A DNA stretch of 64,000 nucleotides, taken from Hydractinia symbiolongicarpus. Its lineage: Eukaryota > Cnidaria > Hydrozoa > Anthoathecata > Hydractiniidae. The translations under genes and the position numbers were made by a program. Shown piece by piece: positions 51,601 through 62,938 of this stretch. Within the stretch, counting starts at the first letter, position 1. Each line of letters starts with the position of its first letter. Under the pieces are notes generated by a model that made no database searches, was not told where the DNA came from, and worked only from the letters and a program-made list of their open reading frames with translations. The stretch is taken from contig NC_079878.1 in the NCBI RefSeq assembly GCF_029227915.1, forward strand, positions 24,081,501 through 24,145,500. Reading direction: 5' to 3'.

Positions 51601-54600
51601 ATTAAAAAAATCAACTCTAATTAGATGTTTTATAATCTCTGTCAATCTGGCAACATTAAATTCACGTTATATTGACGTAACTAGCTAAATTGCCGACAGT
51701 CTCTTAACAACCAATTATACAGTACCTAAACATTCTCTTTTTTACCCTCTATGATAACCTGAGAGCTAGTAGTGAACTTTGTTTTCAATTTTTAAGCGAG
51801 TGGGTGAGGGAGGAAAGGAGCGAGCGAGGGAGAGCGGGTGCTAATTGCTCCAGTTCTTAACAAATTTGGTCCGATGAAACAGCTTCTTTAGAATAAATGG
51901 ACCTAAGTCAGAGAATAATTATTTCCATTTTTATTGTACATATTATATACTTACACGTCACTTTTTGTAGAACACACACCATTCCTTAAAGATTCTGGCG
52001 ACATCCACTTGATTGGTAATTTTGCCTAAAAATAAACTTAGATCTAATTAGATGTCCTTAATAATGGAGTTTTTAATTAAATACTCATACGTTTGTGAAT
52101 GGGAAATAAAATACCCACATTTTTTTCTCTTAAGAAAATACCATCCTCATCTAAAATTCGCGCCAATCCCAAATCAGCCACTTTACAGACTCCCGACCCT
52201 GTAACTAACACATTCCGACAAGCAAGGTCTCGATGGACAATCTAAAAAGCAATCAAATGTTTAAGAACTTCCTTAAGGTAATGTGAAACCATAGCTGTTC
52301 AGTTGTTTACATCGCTAGACGTCTAAACGCAATAAGAACACCATCTTCTTTCCGGTTCAAAACATACAACACTTCTATTACAAAACTTACATTAGCTGCT
52401 GCAAGATGTGCCATGCCACATGCCACATCGTGTGAGAAGTTTAAAAAATCATTTTCGGATAGAAACGTACACGGAACGTCTTGCTTATTGTCTGTTTTAA
52501 GCTCTCTAGAACGTCTTAGGAGGTCAAGCAAATCGCCGCACGCAAGAAATTCCACTATCATAGCTGTAATCTCTAAAGTAGAAATACTTAATACAAACTA
52601 TGAAAACGTGAAAGATTATCATCAAATAAATAACTATTCTCAATGTTCATCTCGCTAACCCAAACATATCACTCAAACATATTGCTAATCATTGAGAACA
52701 TACCTTTCCCTTTACAGCAACCTAGCAACTGTACAACATTAGGATGCGCGTCCAGCTTCTTCATTAAATCAAGTTCGGCCTGGAAATCCTCTTTATCTTT
52801 AGCATCCGCACTATCTAGAAATAACAGAGACTGATCAGTTATTCTGTCGTGAAACTCCATACCAACAAAACGTCATTTGTGTAGAACTACCGCATCTCTT
52901 GTCGTTTCACTTAGCGCCAAGCCCTTGGAACACCGCTAACTACGTGAACAGAGGCTGTAATAAGGCTTTTTACAGGCCTTACCAACAAAGAATTTTATTA
53001 ATATTGGCACACAGAAGACTGGTATTACAAAGGCTACAGTTCACCTTTTTAAAAAAACGACCTCAAAACCTTGCCGAATAGACCTTTCCCGAATTTCCTA
53101 ATTATGTCAAACTCAATTAAAGAGGTCGATACTTAAAATGATTCTTATCCCTAAGTTCCTTAGCAAAAAGAAAAAAAATTACCTAATTTCGTAAATATTT
53201 CTGTTCGTTAAGTGCTTCAATTGCGAACCGAAAAGTACGGTCAAACCCTTCATATAGCCGAGCTTTTTAAGAAAAAGCCTCAAAACAACTATTTTCTTTA
53301 AATCTAAATAAAACTATCTGAATATCCTTATTTGAAGAGCATAGAACCATTATAAATTTTTGATGACGCAATAATTATTATAATTTATGAAATTCGGGAA
53401 AGGTGTATTGAGACCCTGGTGTTAGCATAGATCTATTTTAATTTCTTAAGAACACGAAATATACAATAGAGTCTTAAAATCCAGCAAACGTTTTTTTATA
53501 AAAAAAATGCGTAATTAATTTAATTAGTCAACTATTAGCCATAGCTTGAACACATATACCTTTTAAATATTTTACGGCAACGGCAGTTATGACGCCGTTA
53601 GAGATTATACTATCTGCTTCGGCTTTATATACACACGCGAAATTCCCTTCGCCTAATTTTTTGATGATGTTCAGTTTTTCAAGAGGATAATCGTAGTTGG
53701 GATCAATCTTTTTTTCGTATAAAGATTCTAAATAATAATAGTAAAAAAAAAATCAAAAGTTGAGATTAAAACAAACAAGATGTGCGTCATGTGTTTTTTA
53801 TTAGTGCCAGGCTTCTTCTCGCTAAGAAGACATCTATTTTAAATGTCTTTACTGTAAATCTAAAATTCAGTGATTTTAGCTAGAGCTTATTCACACAGTC
53901 TAGTGGGAAAGTTCTGATAGCACAACCTTTGTCCTCAAAACCTTTTTCGTTTTATTGTTATAACATAACGTTTATTGATGCCTTTATTTTCATCGCACGA
54001 CTTTCGTACACAATAATCAAAAACTGTTGCAGCAACTTACCGTCCACGTCATCGTACGCAGCAAAGGTACCATTTGCAAATGATGATGTCACTATTTCTT
54101 GCACATGCGCAGCGTCCACGTAAACATTCCTCTATGAGTGAAAAATAAAGTATCAGCGTTTCAAAATTGCATGTTTAGACAGTTCCGCCTATATTTAACT
54201 ATATTTGCTGGCAGCGAAAGAATTTTAATACATATGGAGTGAAAACACAAATGTAAGGGCTGAATTGCACGAACCTTAATTGGAGATAATATATTTTTTT
54301 ATTTTAACTGTTTTAGTGAGCTTACTTACCGGTTTGAAAGGCAACACAGTTCTTTGCGCAGTGAGGTCTGCCATCATTAATTGTTCTTTCCATCTCTTTT
54401 CTTTTTGCAGTTGAATTCTTCTCCAATTCCAAAATATAAGACCACCCACTAGCAAAAAGGTAGCCAGCAAACAGACCAACACTATAGCAATGACTAAAAA
54501 AATCCAGATAAACATGTCGAGATATGAGAATAGTACAAGTGAAATCGTGGTGACAAAATTTGATCACAAAACACAGATTTTACCATGTTACCACTGGCCA

Positions 54601-57600
54601 GGTGTTAGTAACACGCGCAGCTCGCTTTTCTTTTTTGGGTTAAATGTATCATTTTTCGTCGAAAACAAACCATTGTTTTTTTTCATTGCTAATTAAATTC
54701 AATGAAAAACATACCCAGGGCCGTCAACATTGGGGGAAGGGGTGGGGGCGGAGGACAAGACCGCCAGCACAGAAAACAGTGTCCTGTTTTCTGTGCTGAC
54801 GGTCTTGTCTTCCACACTAAAAGATTCAAAATGTTGTTGTGGACAACGGACTACAGTATCGTACAATTTATTTTTATTATCACGAATGTTCTACACTTAC
54901 TAACTTCAATCTTTAACGAATCATCTTCTTCAGTCTTACAATTTGCGTTTAACTGGAATATTTTCGTTGTTTTATTCCCAAAGCCAACTTCATTTGAAGC
55001 TTGTATCTAAATGTCACACAAAACACGATTGTAGAAGATCAATGCACTGGGATTTTCATTTTTCGAAAAGGTTAGCTATGGAATATAGATTCATTCATCA
55101 TCATGGAGATGGTAAGAAGATGTATATATCGATTTCAAGCTCGCTAAAGATGAGTTTAGAGTAACTGAGATTTGAAAATCCCAAGTATGTTACAGAAATT
55201 GTAAAGAATGCGAAATATCTTATCTATCGATTTTGGAGGTTGAATATGGTGCTCAAATTGATGTGTGATTTACTGCTACCCCTTCCCCTTTCCGCAACAA
55301 GATACAACAACATAACAACAAAACAACAACAACAATAACAACGTCGACGACGACAATGATGTCGACGACGATGAAAACGACAACGATAACGACGACGACG
55401 ACAACAACAATGATCACGACAACGACGACGACGACGACATTGATGGCGACTTCGACGACGATAACAACGACGACAGCAATGACGACGTCAGAAAATGTTC
55501 AAAAATGACATCAAGATACATACAAAGCATGGTAATAAGTTGACACACGGTTCATCCATCTGAAATGTTGATTGTGAAATGTTGCTCAAAGTGAATGTCT
55601 GATTGATCCATTCCAATTTGTCACACTTCAGATGTATCTTTATAACATCAGATCCAAAGTATGATGGCTTTCCAAAATGGATGATTATCTTCTTCGATTT
55701 TAAGTTCTTCTGAAATGTAAAATCTTGCTTTGGTAAAGCAGGAGGAGCTAAAAAGAGAAGGTCGCAATTAGAATTTTTATGTTGCAATATGAAATAAACT
55801 GGTTCAATCGCATTTTTTCGCATTTTTTAGGTTACAACCTCGTTCCCAATACATTTTTGCCTTGATGATGAAGTTGATAGCGGCCACTAGCAGTTGGCCA
55901 CTCCGTAATAACGGCTTAGGGGCCACAAGACCTTGGGGACGAGGTTGCTTAGGTTAGTGAATTACATTTCATTTTTCCTGACGTTTTCGATTATAAGCAG
56001 AAGTGATAATTTTGGGAGCAAAACTACTTTAAATCTTATAAAATTTTAGTGTCTTTTAATCAGGGTAACTTGTAATGTAGGGGAAAAGTTAGAGTGAGGC
56101 GATCAATTTCCCTTTATTAGTAGTGCAAGTTATGAATTACAATGTGTCATTTTTATCTAAATTAGTCAACAAATTAACAAAAGAGCACTTGATGAAATTA
56201 AAGAAAGCAGAGCAATTGCTCAATCTAATTAAATGCTGCATCGTGTTATGGCAACAATTACCTAAAATACCGATTCTTCATCTTTTTACCGATGCAGTTT
56301 ATCGTACCTTAAGCCATGGAGATTTTTTTGTTGTTAAAAGTTATAATTAATTGTCATTTATTATAGCGGGAATAATTATCTTATTCCTAACTCTAGGAAT
56401 AATCACAGTCAAACTATTAAGTATCATTATAAAAGACTTGGAGAATGTTATGTCGTATTCTCATACTTCATGTACTGTAATGATTCGCCCTATAATATAT
56501 ACACACATCTTAAATAAATGCCCCTCTCTGAACTCCTTCCTTTTTAAAACACGTCTCTATACACAGACATATATTTATAGTATAAAAAGTTGAATATTGA
56601 TTAAGGCCTGTTCCAATAAATCCCAGAAACGGCTGAGAAACTCATTAAGTTTATGCGTCTAATCGAAGCTTTAAGCCGAATCTCCACTGGACGATATTCG
56701 CGACGATTTTTGTGACGAAAAATAGAAATCAATTCAACTTTTCGTCATGACGAAAATCGCGACTAATTAAATTCGAGTATTGGTGACGCTCGTCGTAAAA
56801 ATCGTCCGGTGTAGATTCGCCTTTAAAGTGTGAATAACATTGTTCTCCATCGTAGAGAGTTTTTTACCTTGTTTACCAGTGGTGAATGACACGTGATTAC
56901 TGCAAGACCGCACAGGAGGTTTGCGACTCTTCGTAGCATCGTTAAACGAACATACCATCACATTATATCGTGTGAAGGGAATAAGATCTATTTTACTGTA
57001 TGAAGTGATAGCGATTGGTTCGTTATCATTCCATATGCTGAGTGTGCATTTTTGTGTTCCAGCAATAATCTGACATTTAGTCAGTTCACCAACTTCATAG
57101 GATGTTTTTAAGATACTATCTGTAACATTGGGTGGCTGCCAAGTAATACTTGCGCTAGTTGCTTTGACAGAGTGGAAGCTTACGTTCACTGGTTTACCAG
57201 GAGTTTCTGAAAAAAAAACACATAAACGATGGATATATATATTCGTATATCTACAACTGAATTATAAAATGACAATTATGATATGTGTTAGGTGATAACT
57301 GGAGGGTATAGTTCATCCTGAGGGAAGTAAATTCTTTTTCTCAACGATCATCAAAGGAAAAACATATATATTGCCCGTGGAATCAGAAAATTCACTAAAA
57401 TATAATGAGAAAACTGGTTTGTTTAGAGAAAACAAGTTGCTTTAAAATTCAATTGCCTTGAGTGTATTCCATCTACGCCAATATAATTTTACTTTTCATT
57501 TTTATTCACTTTTTTTTCCCTTTAACCTTAGAGAAAGAACTTATATTTGTAACTCATTTTTTCAATTACCGTCTGATAGAGGTCATGGAGTTAATTGAAG

Positions 57601-59702
57601 AGGGCCTTTGAAAAAAATCGAGTAACTCACTAAAACATCGCTTTTCATAATTCGTTGATTCGTCAAAATATCGAATGTATGGTAGTCCATCGGATGCTTC
57701 AATACATGGACACGTCGAATGATCTCGACTAGCATAACTGTTGGCTCCACAATTTTTACAAACACCATTTGATATGAACTGATTTCCAGTGCAATCTTAA
57801 ATAATAATGTTAAAATATGTAAAGAACACGTTCAACTGATTTAACTTCTCAGAAGAGAGGTGTAGCGTCAAGACAGATTGCACCTACTTAACATCGCATT
57901 CCAATAGGTGGATACAACAAACTTTGTCTTTTCTAGTTTATGGACATTACTCTAAAGGTTACCTCCCGCGAAAAAACAATTTAATTTCAGATGAAAGAAG
58001 TTGAAAAGTTGTCTAGGAATTTGTATATATATTTTTAAATTCTGAATTGGTTCTTAAGAATTTTCACTAATTATGTATAACATCACGAACTAGCTCTGGA
58101 GGACGTGCTCTATTCAACAGTTTTGACGAGGCATTTAGGGTTAAAAATATTTTTTGGTCTTTTAGTTTGACATTTTGAACATTTTAAATTAATTTCAACA
58201 TTTAGTTACTATAATTATGCTCAATAACAGTAATTGCATGTTTTAGAGATAATTTATGACGTCATAACTTCGCACAATTAACGCAACTTTTAAAACATAT
58301 ATCTCGGGTACCAATAACTATTTTTCAAAAAAATTAACGGATTCCTAAATAACGTTCAAAGATCTTTTATATGTGCTCAACTTGATTTTGCGCGAGAGGT
58401 AAGGTTTCAGGATTTTGCAGGCGGGATGTTTTGCGATTTTTAGAACAATTAGAGTCAGAACATCGCGAAAGTTGTTCCCCGAAGTTAGAGATATTTTGTA
58501 AAGTTTTTTTTCTGCTATTTTTTTCTAGACTTTTTTTCAATTTTGGTTTTTGTCGAAAAAGCCTCCAAAAACCTAAATTACGATGACAATAGCGATGGTT
58601 CAGTGAAAAGAAGTTATTGACGATTAACTTGCAGCTTCATGACGAATAAATGGGTATCAAATCTGTTATCTGTCTTTAGTTTTTTTGTTGTAGTAAAAAA
58701 ATGTATATGTAAAAAAATAACCAACGATGGAGAAATGTTAAGAGACTTCCTGTTGGCCTGAGTTAAAAAATGCTTGATAATTTCTGTTTTAAGAAAATTG
58801 AGGTAGAATTGCGATAAGGGAATCGCCAACCAATCAAACATATTTGGTGACGGTTTGTTTTTTCCGTGGTATTGTTTTATGATGCGAAAGTGATTTGCTT
58901 CAATCTCTCCTCCTCCGTTCTCCTCCACTTTTCTCAATCTTGAATAGAGGACGAAGCGACATCGCTCAAGGGAAGAGCTCATAATTACACTTTTTAATTT
59001 AAACATTTTTTGTCGTTTGCGGATAGATTTTTATAAATTTAGAAAGGAGAGCAGATGTCATATTATAAAGTTAAAAGTAATGCATGCAATCTTATCTAAA
59101 TCTAAATTTAAAATTTGGAATTATTTTATGTAAATAAAAACGAAATTTTTATGTTTTTCCCTTTTTTATTTATATTTGCACCTGTCTAACGCAGCAATCA
59201 ACACAGCTAAAAGCAATCTGAAAAACAGCAAAAATCCAAATCTCAAACGCGTCAGCAAAAAGCACTTTTACAATTTAAGTGTAAAAGTTGAGTTTAGGAG
59301 GCGTGTTTTCCCAGCGTTGAAAGGAAATTGTTAGCGCGATAAACAAACAGATTTATTCAATTGATACAAGTCAACCTCGTTTCCAAAGTTCAGCATTGAT
59401 ATCAGGAAACAAACCCTGGGAAGGAGGATGGCTGTAGGAGACTGTTTAAAACCAAACCAAAAGTCGTAATATGAGTTCAGGCTATTCACACACAGACCGG
59501 TAAGGAAATAATTATGTGAAATATAACATGACAAATTTATTTTCTAATAAAGGAAACATAACGGCGGAAGACATCCTAAGATGTCAAGATTTCAAAAAAT
59601 ATGAAATACCTAAGGTATCACCAACTTACTTTGCGAACTGGTAACTTTGATACAAGTTAAAATGACGAACACAACAAAAAAATAAACATTAACTTCTTTC
59701 AT
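48651..59702 (-). CDS. Receptor tyrosine kinase, Cys-rich/FN3 ectodomain
   Basis: Sixteen exons: 59630-59702, 57631-57795, 56868-57206, 55524-55747, 54901-55006, 54330-54493, 54041-54131, 53560-53727, 52704-52814, 52391-52572, 52119-52241, 51955-52025, 51361-51401, 49656-49752, 49018-49117, 48651-48764. Phases agree throughout; 722 residues. Layout: signal peptide (1-23); short Cys-rich module (26-79, [12 protein letters not shown]); FN3 domain (about 81-191); second FN3-like domain (about 193-290, [10 protein letters not shown]); membrane helix (about 303-325) followed by WRR. Kinase: GEGNFACV (413-420), AVK Lys440, Glu457, HRDLACRN (544-551), DLG in place of DFG (564-566), [27 protein letters not shown]. 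The tail has YLNM (688-691), a PI3-kinase SH2 site type. There is no SAM domain, unlike Eph. It is FGFR/Tie/Ret-like in the kinase; the family is unassigned. Confidence 0.95.
49243..49460. repeat. Polypurine (GGA)n-rich tract
   Basis: About 200 bp of almost pure A/G on the plus strand (pyrimidine in the RTK transcript), with many GGGGGA and GGAGGA runs. It lies in RTK intron 14, 126-343 bp from exon 15. It could form triplex or quadruplex structure, and in the sense strand reads as a long pyrimidine tract upstream of the exon 15 acceptor. Confidence 0.9.
54754..54809. repeat. 26-bp-arm palindrome
   Basis: Arms 54754-54779 and 54784-54809 have one mismatch (a G-U pair in the RTK sense strand) and a 4-nt loop. 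It lies in RTK intron 5, 92 bp downstream of exon 5. Confidence 0.9.
55300..55490. repeat. Compound (ACA)n/(ACG)n microsatellite
   Basis: An ACA-rich run grades into irregular ACG/ACA triplets with internal GTCGAC palindromes, ending about 34 bp from the RTK exon 4 donor in intron 4. CpG density is unusually high for this AT-rich window. Confidence 0.9.
55835..55947. mobile_element. CAACCTCG-family MITE, 113 bp
   Basis: Ends CAACCTCGTTCCC and GGGGACGAGGTTG (inverted repeats). The 9-bp flanks TTTAGGTTA (55826-55834) and CTTAGGTTA (55948-55956) match at 8 of 9 positions. The interior stretch GAAGTTGATAGCGGC is shared with the copy at 61838-61912. It lies in RTK intron 3. Confidence 0.88.
56669..56828. 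mobile_element. 160-bp MITE, second family
   Basis: Inverted ends CTTTAAGCCGAATCTCCACT (left) and the inverse of CTTTAAAGGCGAATCTACAC (right), both followed inward by GGACGAT. The interior contains a TTTTCGTCATGACGAAAA palindrome. It lies 40 bp downstream of RTK exon 3. Confidence 0.8.
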
Positions 59703-60451
59703 TCTCGATGAGCGAAATGTTCTGTAACTTTTGTGTTATCATCAAAAAAACGTTATACATGTAATTACAGCCTCGTTAATCGTTTAATTACGATTAGGTG
59801 GGATTTCCACTCACTGTTTTTATTTTATATTTTTTTTATGTTTATTAATAGTATACCTTAAAAGATTATGCCAAGGATTATATAAGCCATGCTAAAAGTA
59901 ATACCTGCTTTTGTTTTTCAAAGAAGGGTCAAACGACATACTCTAGTGCTAGTTCCAAGACTGTTTTATCCTTAACAGCTTTGGAAACTGGAAACGAAGT
60001 TTACTTTTTGCACAAATTAAGCCATACTGCGGTCTTTTTTTTTCGAAAATATTTTGAATAGTTGCCGATTAAAGATAGTCGAGAAGGAAGCATTTTTTTT
60101 AGAAATGGAAAACAAAGTTCGGAACGAATAGTGTATCAAATTTAGGTTTTTTTAAATGATTTTTAATGATTTTTAAAATATTGATGTCGTCGGAAATATT
60201 TTTCTTTGGGTACGGCAGGACTACATTAAATTCCCTTTCTTTTCGTGCCGAATTTATCGAAGTTATAATTCTACCAGGGTCAAGGTATTTTCAAGTAGTC
60301 TACTAAACCCTAACTGACTGCAAGGTGGCTCAGGAATCTGGCGTCTTCATAGCAAACATTACGAACGTGGATGGTTGTTATGAATGAGAACTATGTGAGA
60401 AAAGATTTGTAATGTACTATAGATGTATAACCTATGTCAGTGGTAAAATAG

Positions 60452-60533
60452 CAACCTCGTCCCAGGGCTTCTCATATTGGGGCGGTAACGTTCAAATAAT
60501 AAGAAAACCTAATAAGGCCTGGGGATGAGTTTG
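60452..60533. mobile_element. CAACCTCG-family MITE, 82 bp
   Basis: Ends CAACCTCGTCCCAGGGCTT and AAGGCCTGGGGATGAGTTTG. The flanking 9-mers GTAAAATAG and GGAGAATAG agree at 7 of 9 positions. Confidence 0.82.
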
Positions 60534-60742
60534 GGAGAATAGAGCATTTAGGTTGCAATATTTTCATAGCACGATCTAAATTTAATCCTATTTATTGTAA
60601 TGATGTATGGTTTTTATCCAACGAAATGTAGATGAACAAATCATTTCTATACCCACGTCTTTTTATTCTGAAGAATACCCCAGCATAAACAACTACTATC
60701 CATTTTATAGACATTTTATTATCATTTTAACTAATATTGAAC

Positions 60743-60834
60743 AATAAAATTCTCGTCCTTAGGCTTCATCACCTGATAACACAGCCGCTATCGCCTGATA
60801 ATAAAAAGACAACAATCTCTGGGAACGAGGTTGT
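60743..60834. mobile_element. CAACCTCG-family MITE, decayed left end
   Basis: The right end GGGAACGAGGTTG is intact; the left end TCTCGTCCTTAGGCTTC is eroded. The interior has a TATCGCCTGATAA and TCACCTGATAA pair. Confidence 0.65.
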
Positions 60835-61044
60835 AGGCTATGAAGTTTCAGTAGTTGGATGGATATTGTAGAATTTGTTTAATAAATAAGTAAGTACAGC
60901 TCCCACGTGAGGAGAGGAAAAGAATAGGCTTTGAAAGCTACTTTCAACACGACCTTAATTCATTATAAATCTATATTGTTATAGGTGCGTCTTTATTTTA
61001 ATAAAATTCAATTTTGAGCTAAAACCTAGTAGGAGCTTATATAA

Positions 61045-61126
61045 CAATCTTGTTCTTAGAGCTCCCTAGTTCTGAAAGAAGTGTGGCATATCAGAAAGCA
61101 GAAAATAAGTCCTGGGAACAAGATTG
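61045..61126. mobile_element. CAACCTCG-family MITE, 82 bp variant
   Basis: Inverted ends CAATCTTGTTCTTAGAGC and CCTGGGAACAAGATTG, with paired C-to-T changes relative to the other copies. Confidence 0.75.
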
Positions 61127-61837
61127 TTCATAGTTGACACGCTGAATTTTAATCATTTTATATATTTAAAAAAAGTTACTAAAATTGCCTCTTTGATTTG
61201 AGAGATGACAGCGAAATAAGAAAATTCGCCGTCTTCTTTCATATTTAAAAGGCAAAAAACCTAGGAGACGAGGGTGCTAAACTTCTGGCCGTCGACTCTC
61301 CAAATTTGCAGAAAATCTTATCTTAAGTTAAGAAACATCCAGGCTAAACCGCAAAAGTAGCATGAAATTTTATTCATGCGTTTAATTTGTATACAATTCT
61401 TTCGTGAAGGGAAAGGACAATATCACACAGTGTTAAAAACAATAATAAATCTCGCAACGGAGGAAATCTATCTACACAAGCAATAAATTTTGTTTTAGCT
61501 AAAATTCAAAAGCATAATCAGACAAAGTTTTGTTTGGTATTGAGTGTATTTCATCGCACAGTTCGTTGGTAAATGTTAAGGACGGTACGCTTCTTCTATA
61601 GGATTAATATTGCTAACCCTGCTGTATTTGACAAGTTCAACTCTGTTACTTACTTTTTGCTTGTTGACTGTCTACTTGAGAAGGATCAAACTAACGTATT
61701 TACTTGCTTGTTCAGGCTGGTGCAACAGTTGAAATCACGTTTATCGTTATATGAAAGTTAGAAGTTTTCAAAACCATTGTTGTTGGGTTTTTTATTTTTT
61801 TATTTAGTTATTTATTCATTTTAGGCTCACTGCAGGG

Positions 61838-61912
61838 CAACCTCGTTCCCATGGCATTTTGCCTCGTTGATGAACTTGATAGCGGCGAAACATGACCCTG
61901 GGGACGAGGATG
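61838..61912. mobile_element. CAACCTCG-family MITE, 75 bp, perfect 9-bp duplication
   Basis: Ends CAACCTCGTTCCC and GGGGACGAGGATG. ACTGCAGGG is present on both sides (61829-61837 and 61913-61921), a perfect 9-bp target duplication. This is the clearest copy and defines the family boundaries. Confidence 0.92.
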
Positions 61913-62545
61913 ACTGCAGGGATTAATTAGCAAATTCTAGAGGTACTAAAGGCGTACTTTTTTAATATCGATAATTTTTCAAATATTTGATATACCATTC
62001 GTTTGTGAACTGTCCCTTATATATATATACACCTCTCTTGTAAATAATTTCGCTGAATGGACCATATTTCTGCGATACAAATGCATTTGACACAAACTAC
62101 GTTTTTACAGTCCGTTTGAGGTGCAAGAAATTTTCGGATAAAGTGGCTTTTCAACATTTCACTTGTATTTGGGGAGTACATGAAGTTTTGAACTTTTAAG
62201 TACCACTATGGTATCTTATTATCGAGTCATCCAATGCGAACATCAGCAATTTGTTTTCAACTTCATAGACAAAGCTAACAGATTTGAATTTGATAACACA
62301 TATTAAAACAAGACTGTGAAGAATTAATGACAACTCTTATAAAACTGACCCGAAATTCAATCCTTGCCAATATACAAATAGGAATAGATTCCTCACACTT
62401 TGCGGAATAACTTGGCTTTGAGTTAGACATTTTTATTAATACTAAAAGGTAAAAGTACATCATCTTTTTGTAAAATTAAAGTGTTACGCAGACAAATAAG
62501 AAAAAATACAAACAGTTTAACTGACTTTACTAATAGAATATCAAT

Positions 62546-62938
62546 CAGTCTCGTCCCCACTAACCCTTTTCACTTTTTTAAACTTGGGGGGAGGGGGTGC
62601 GCGAGGAAGACCCTGGACCTCGCCGTCCGGATTCTCGATATGATTGGTAGCCTCACTTTCATTATTAAAATTTGCAAACAATCCGAGAGGATAAAACGAG
62701 TTACATTTCATGCTTAACTCGTCAAGTAACAACTAAAATTATGGACTTTTTGCACGTGGCAAAACAACTTGGAAAAGAGAAGAAAAAGATGCGATGTTTT
62801 TTCAGTCTGGAGATATAAAATGACTGGTTTTTCTAGAGAATGATATTTAGAGATATTTATACAGCTAGTTATAAATTTTCAAATATTCGTGCCGTTCTTA
62901 ATATAAAAAAGCGAAAAGGGCTCCTGGGGACAAGGTTG
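62546..62938. mobile_element. Larger CAACCTCG-family element, about 390 bp
   Basis: The left end TCTCGTCCCCACTAACCCTT and right end GGGCTCCTGGGGACAAGGTTG are inverted repeats that extend inward (CCCTTTTCACTTTTTTA against TAAAAAAGCGAAAAGGG). The interior is non-coding. It may be a longer family member or a pair of solo ends. Confidence 0.55.

Noticed and set aside
52111-52119. Donor at GTATTT for RTK exon 11
   Set aside because: It would end in phase 1 and break the KLPIKWM frame; GTGGGT at 52113-52118 gives phase 0 and a continuous activation segment.
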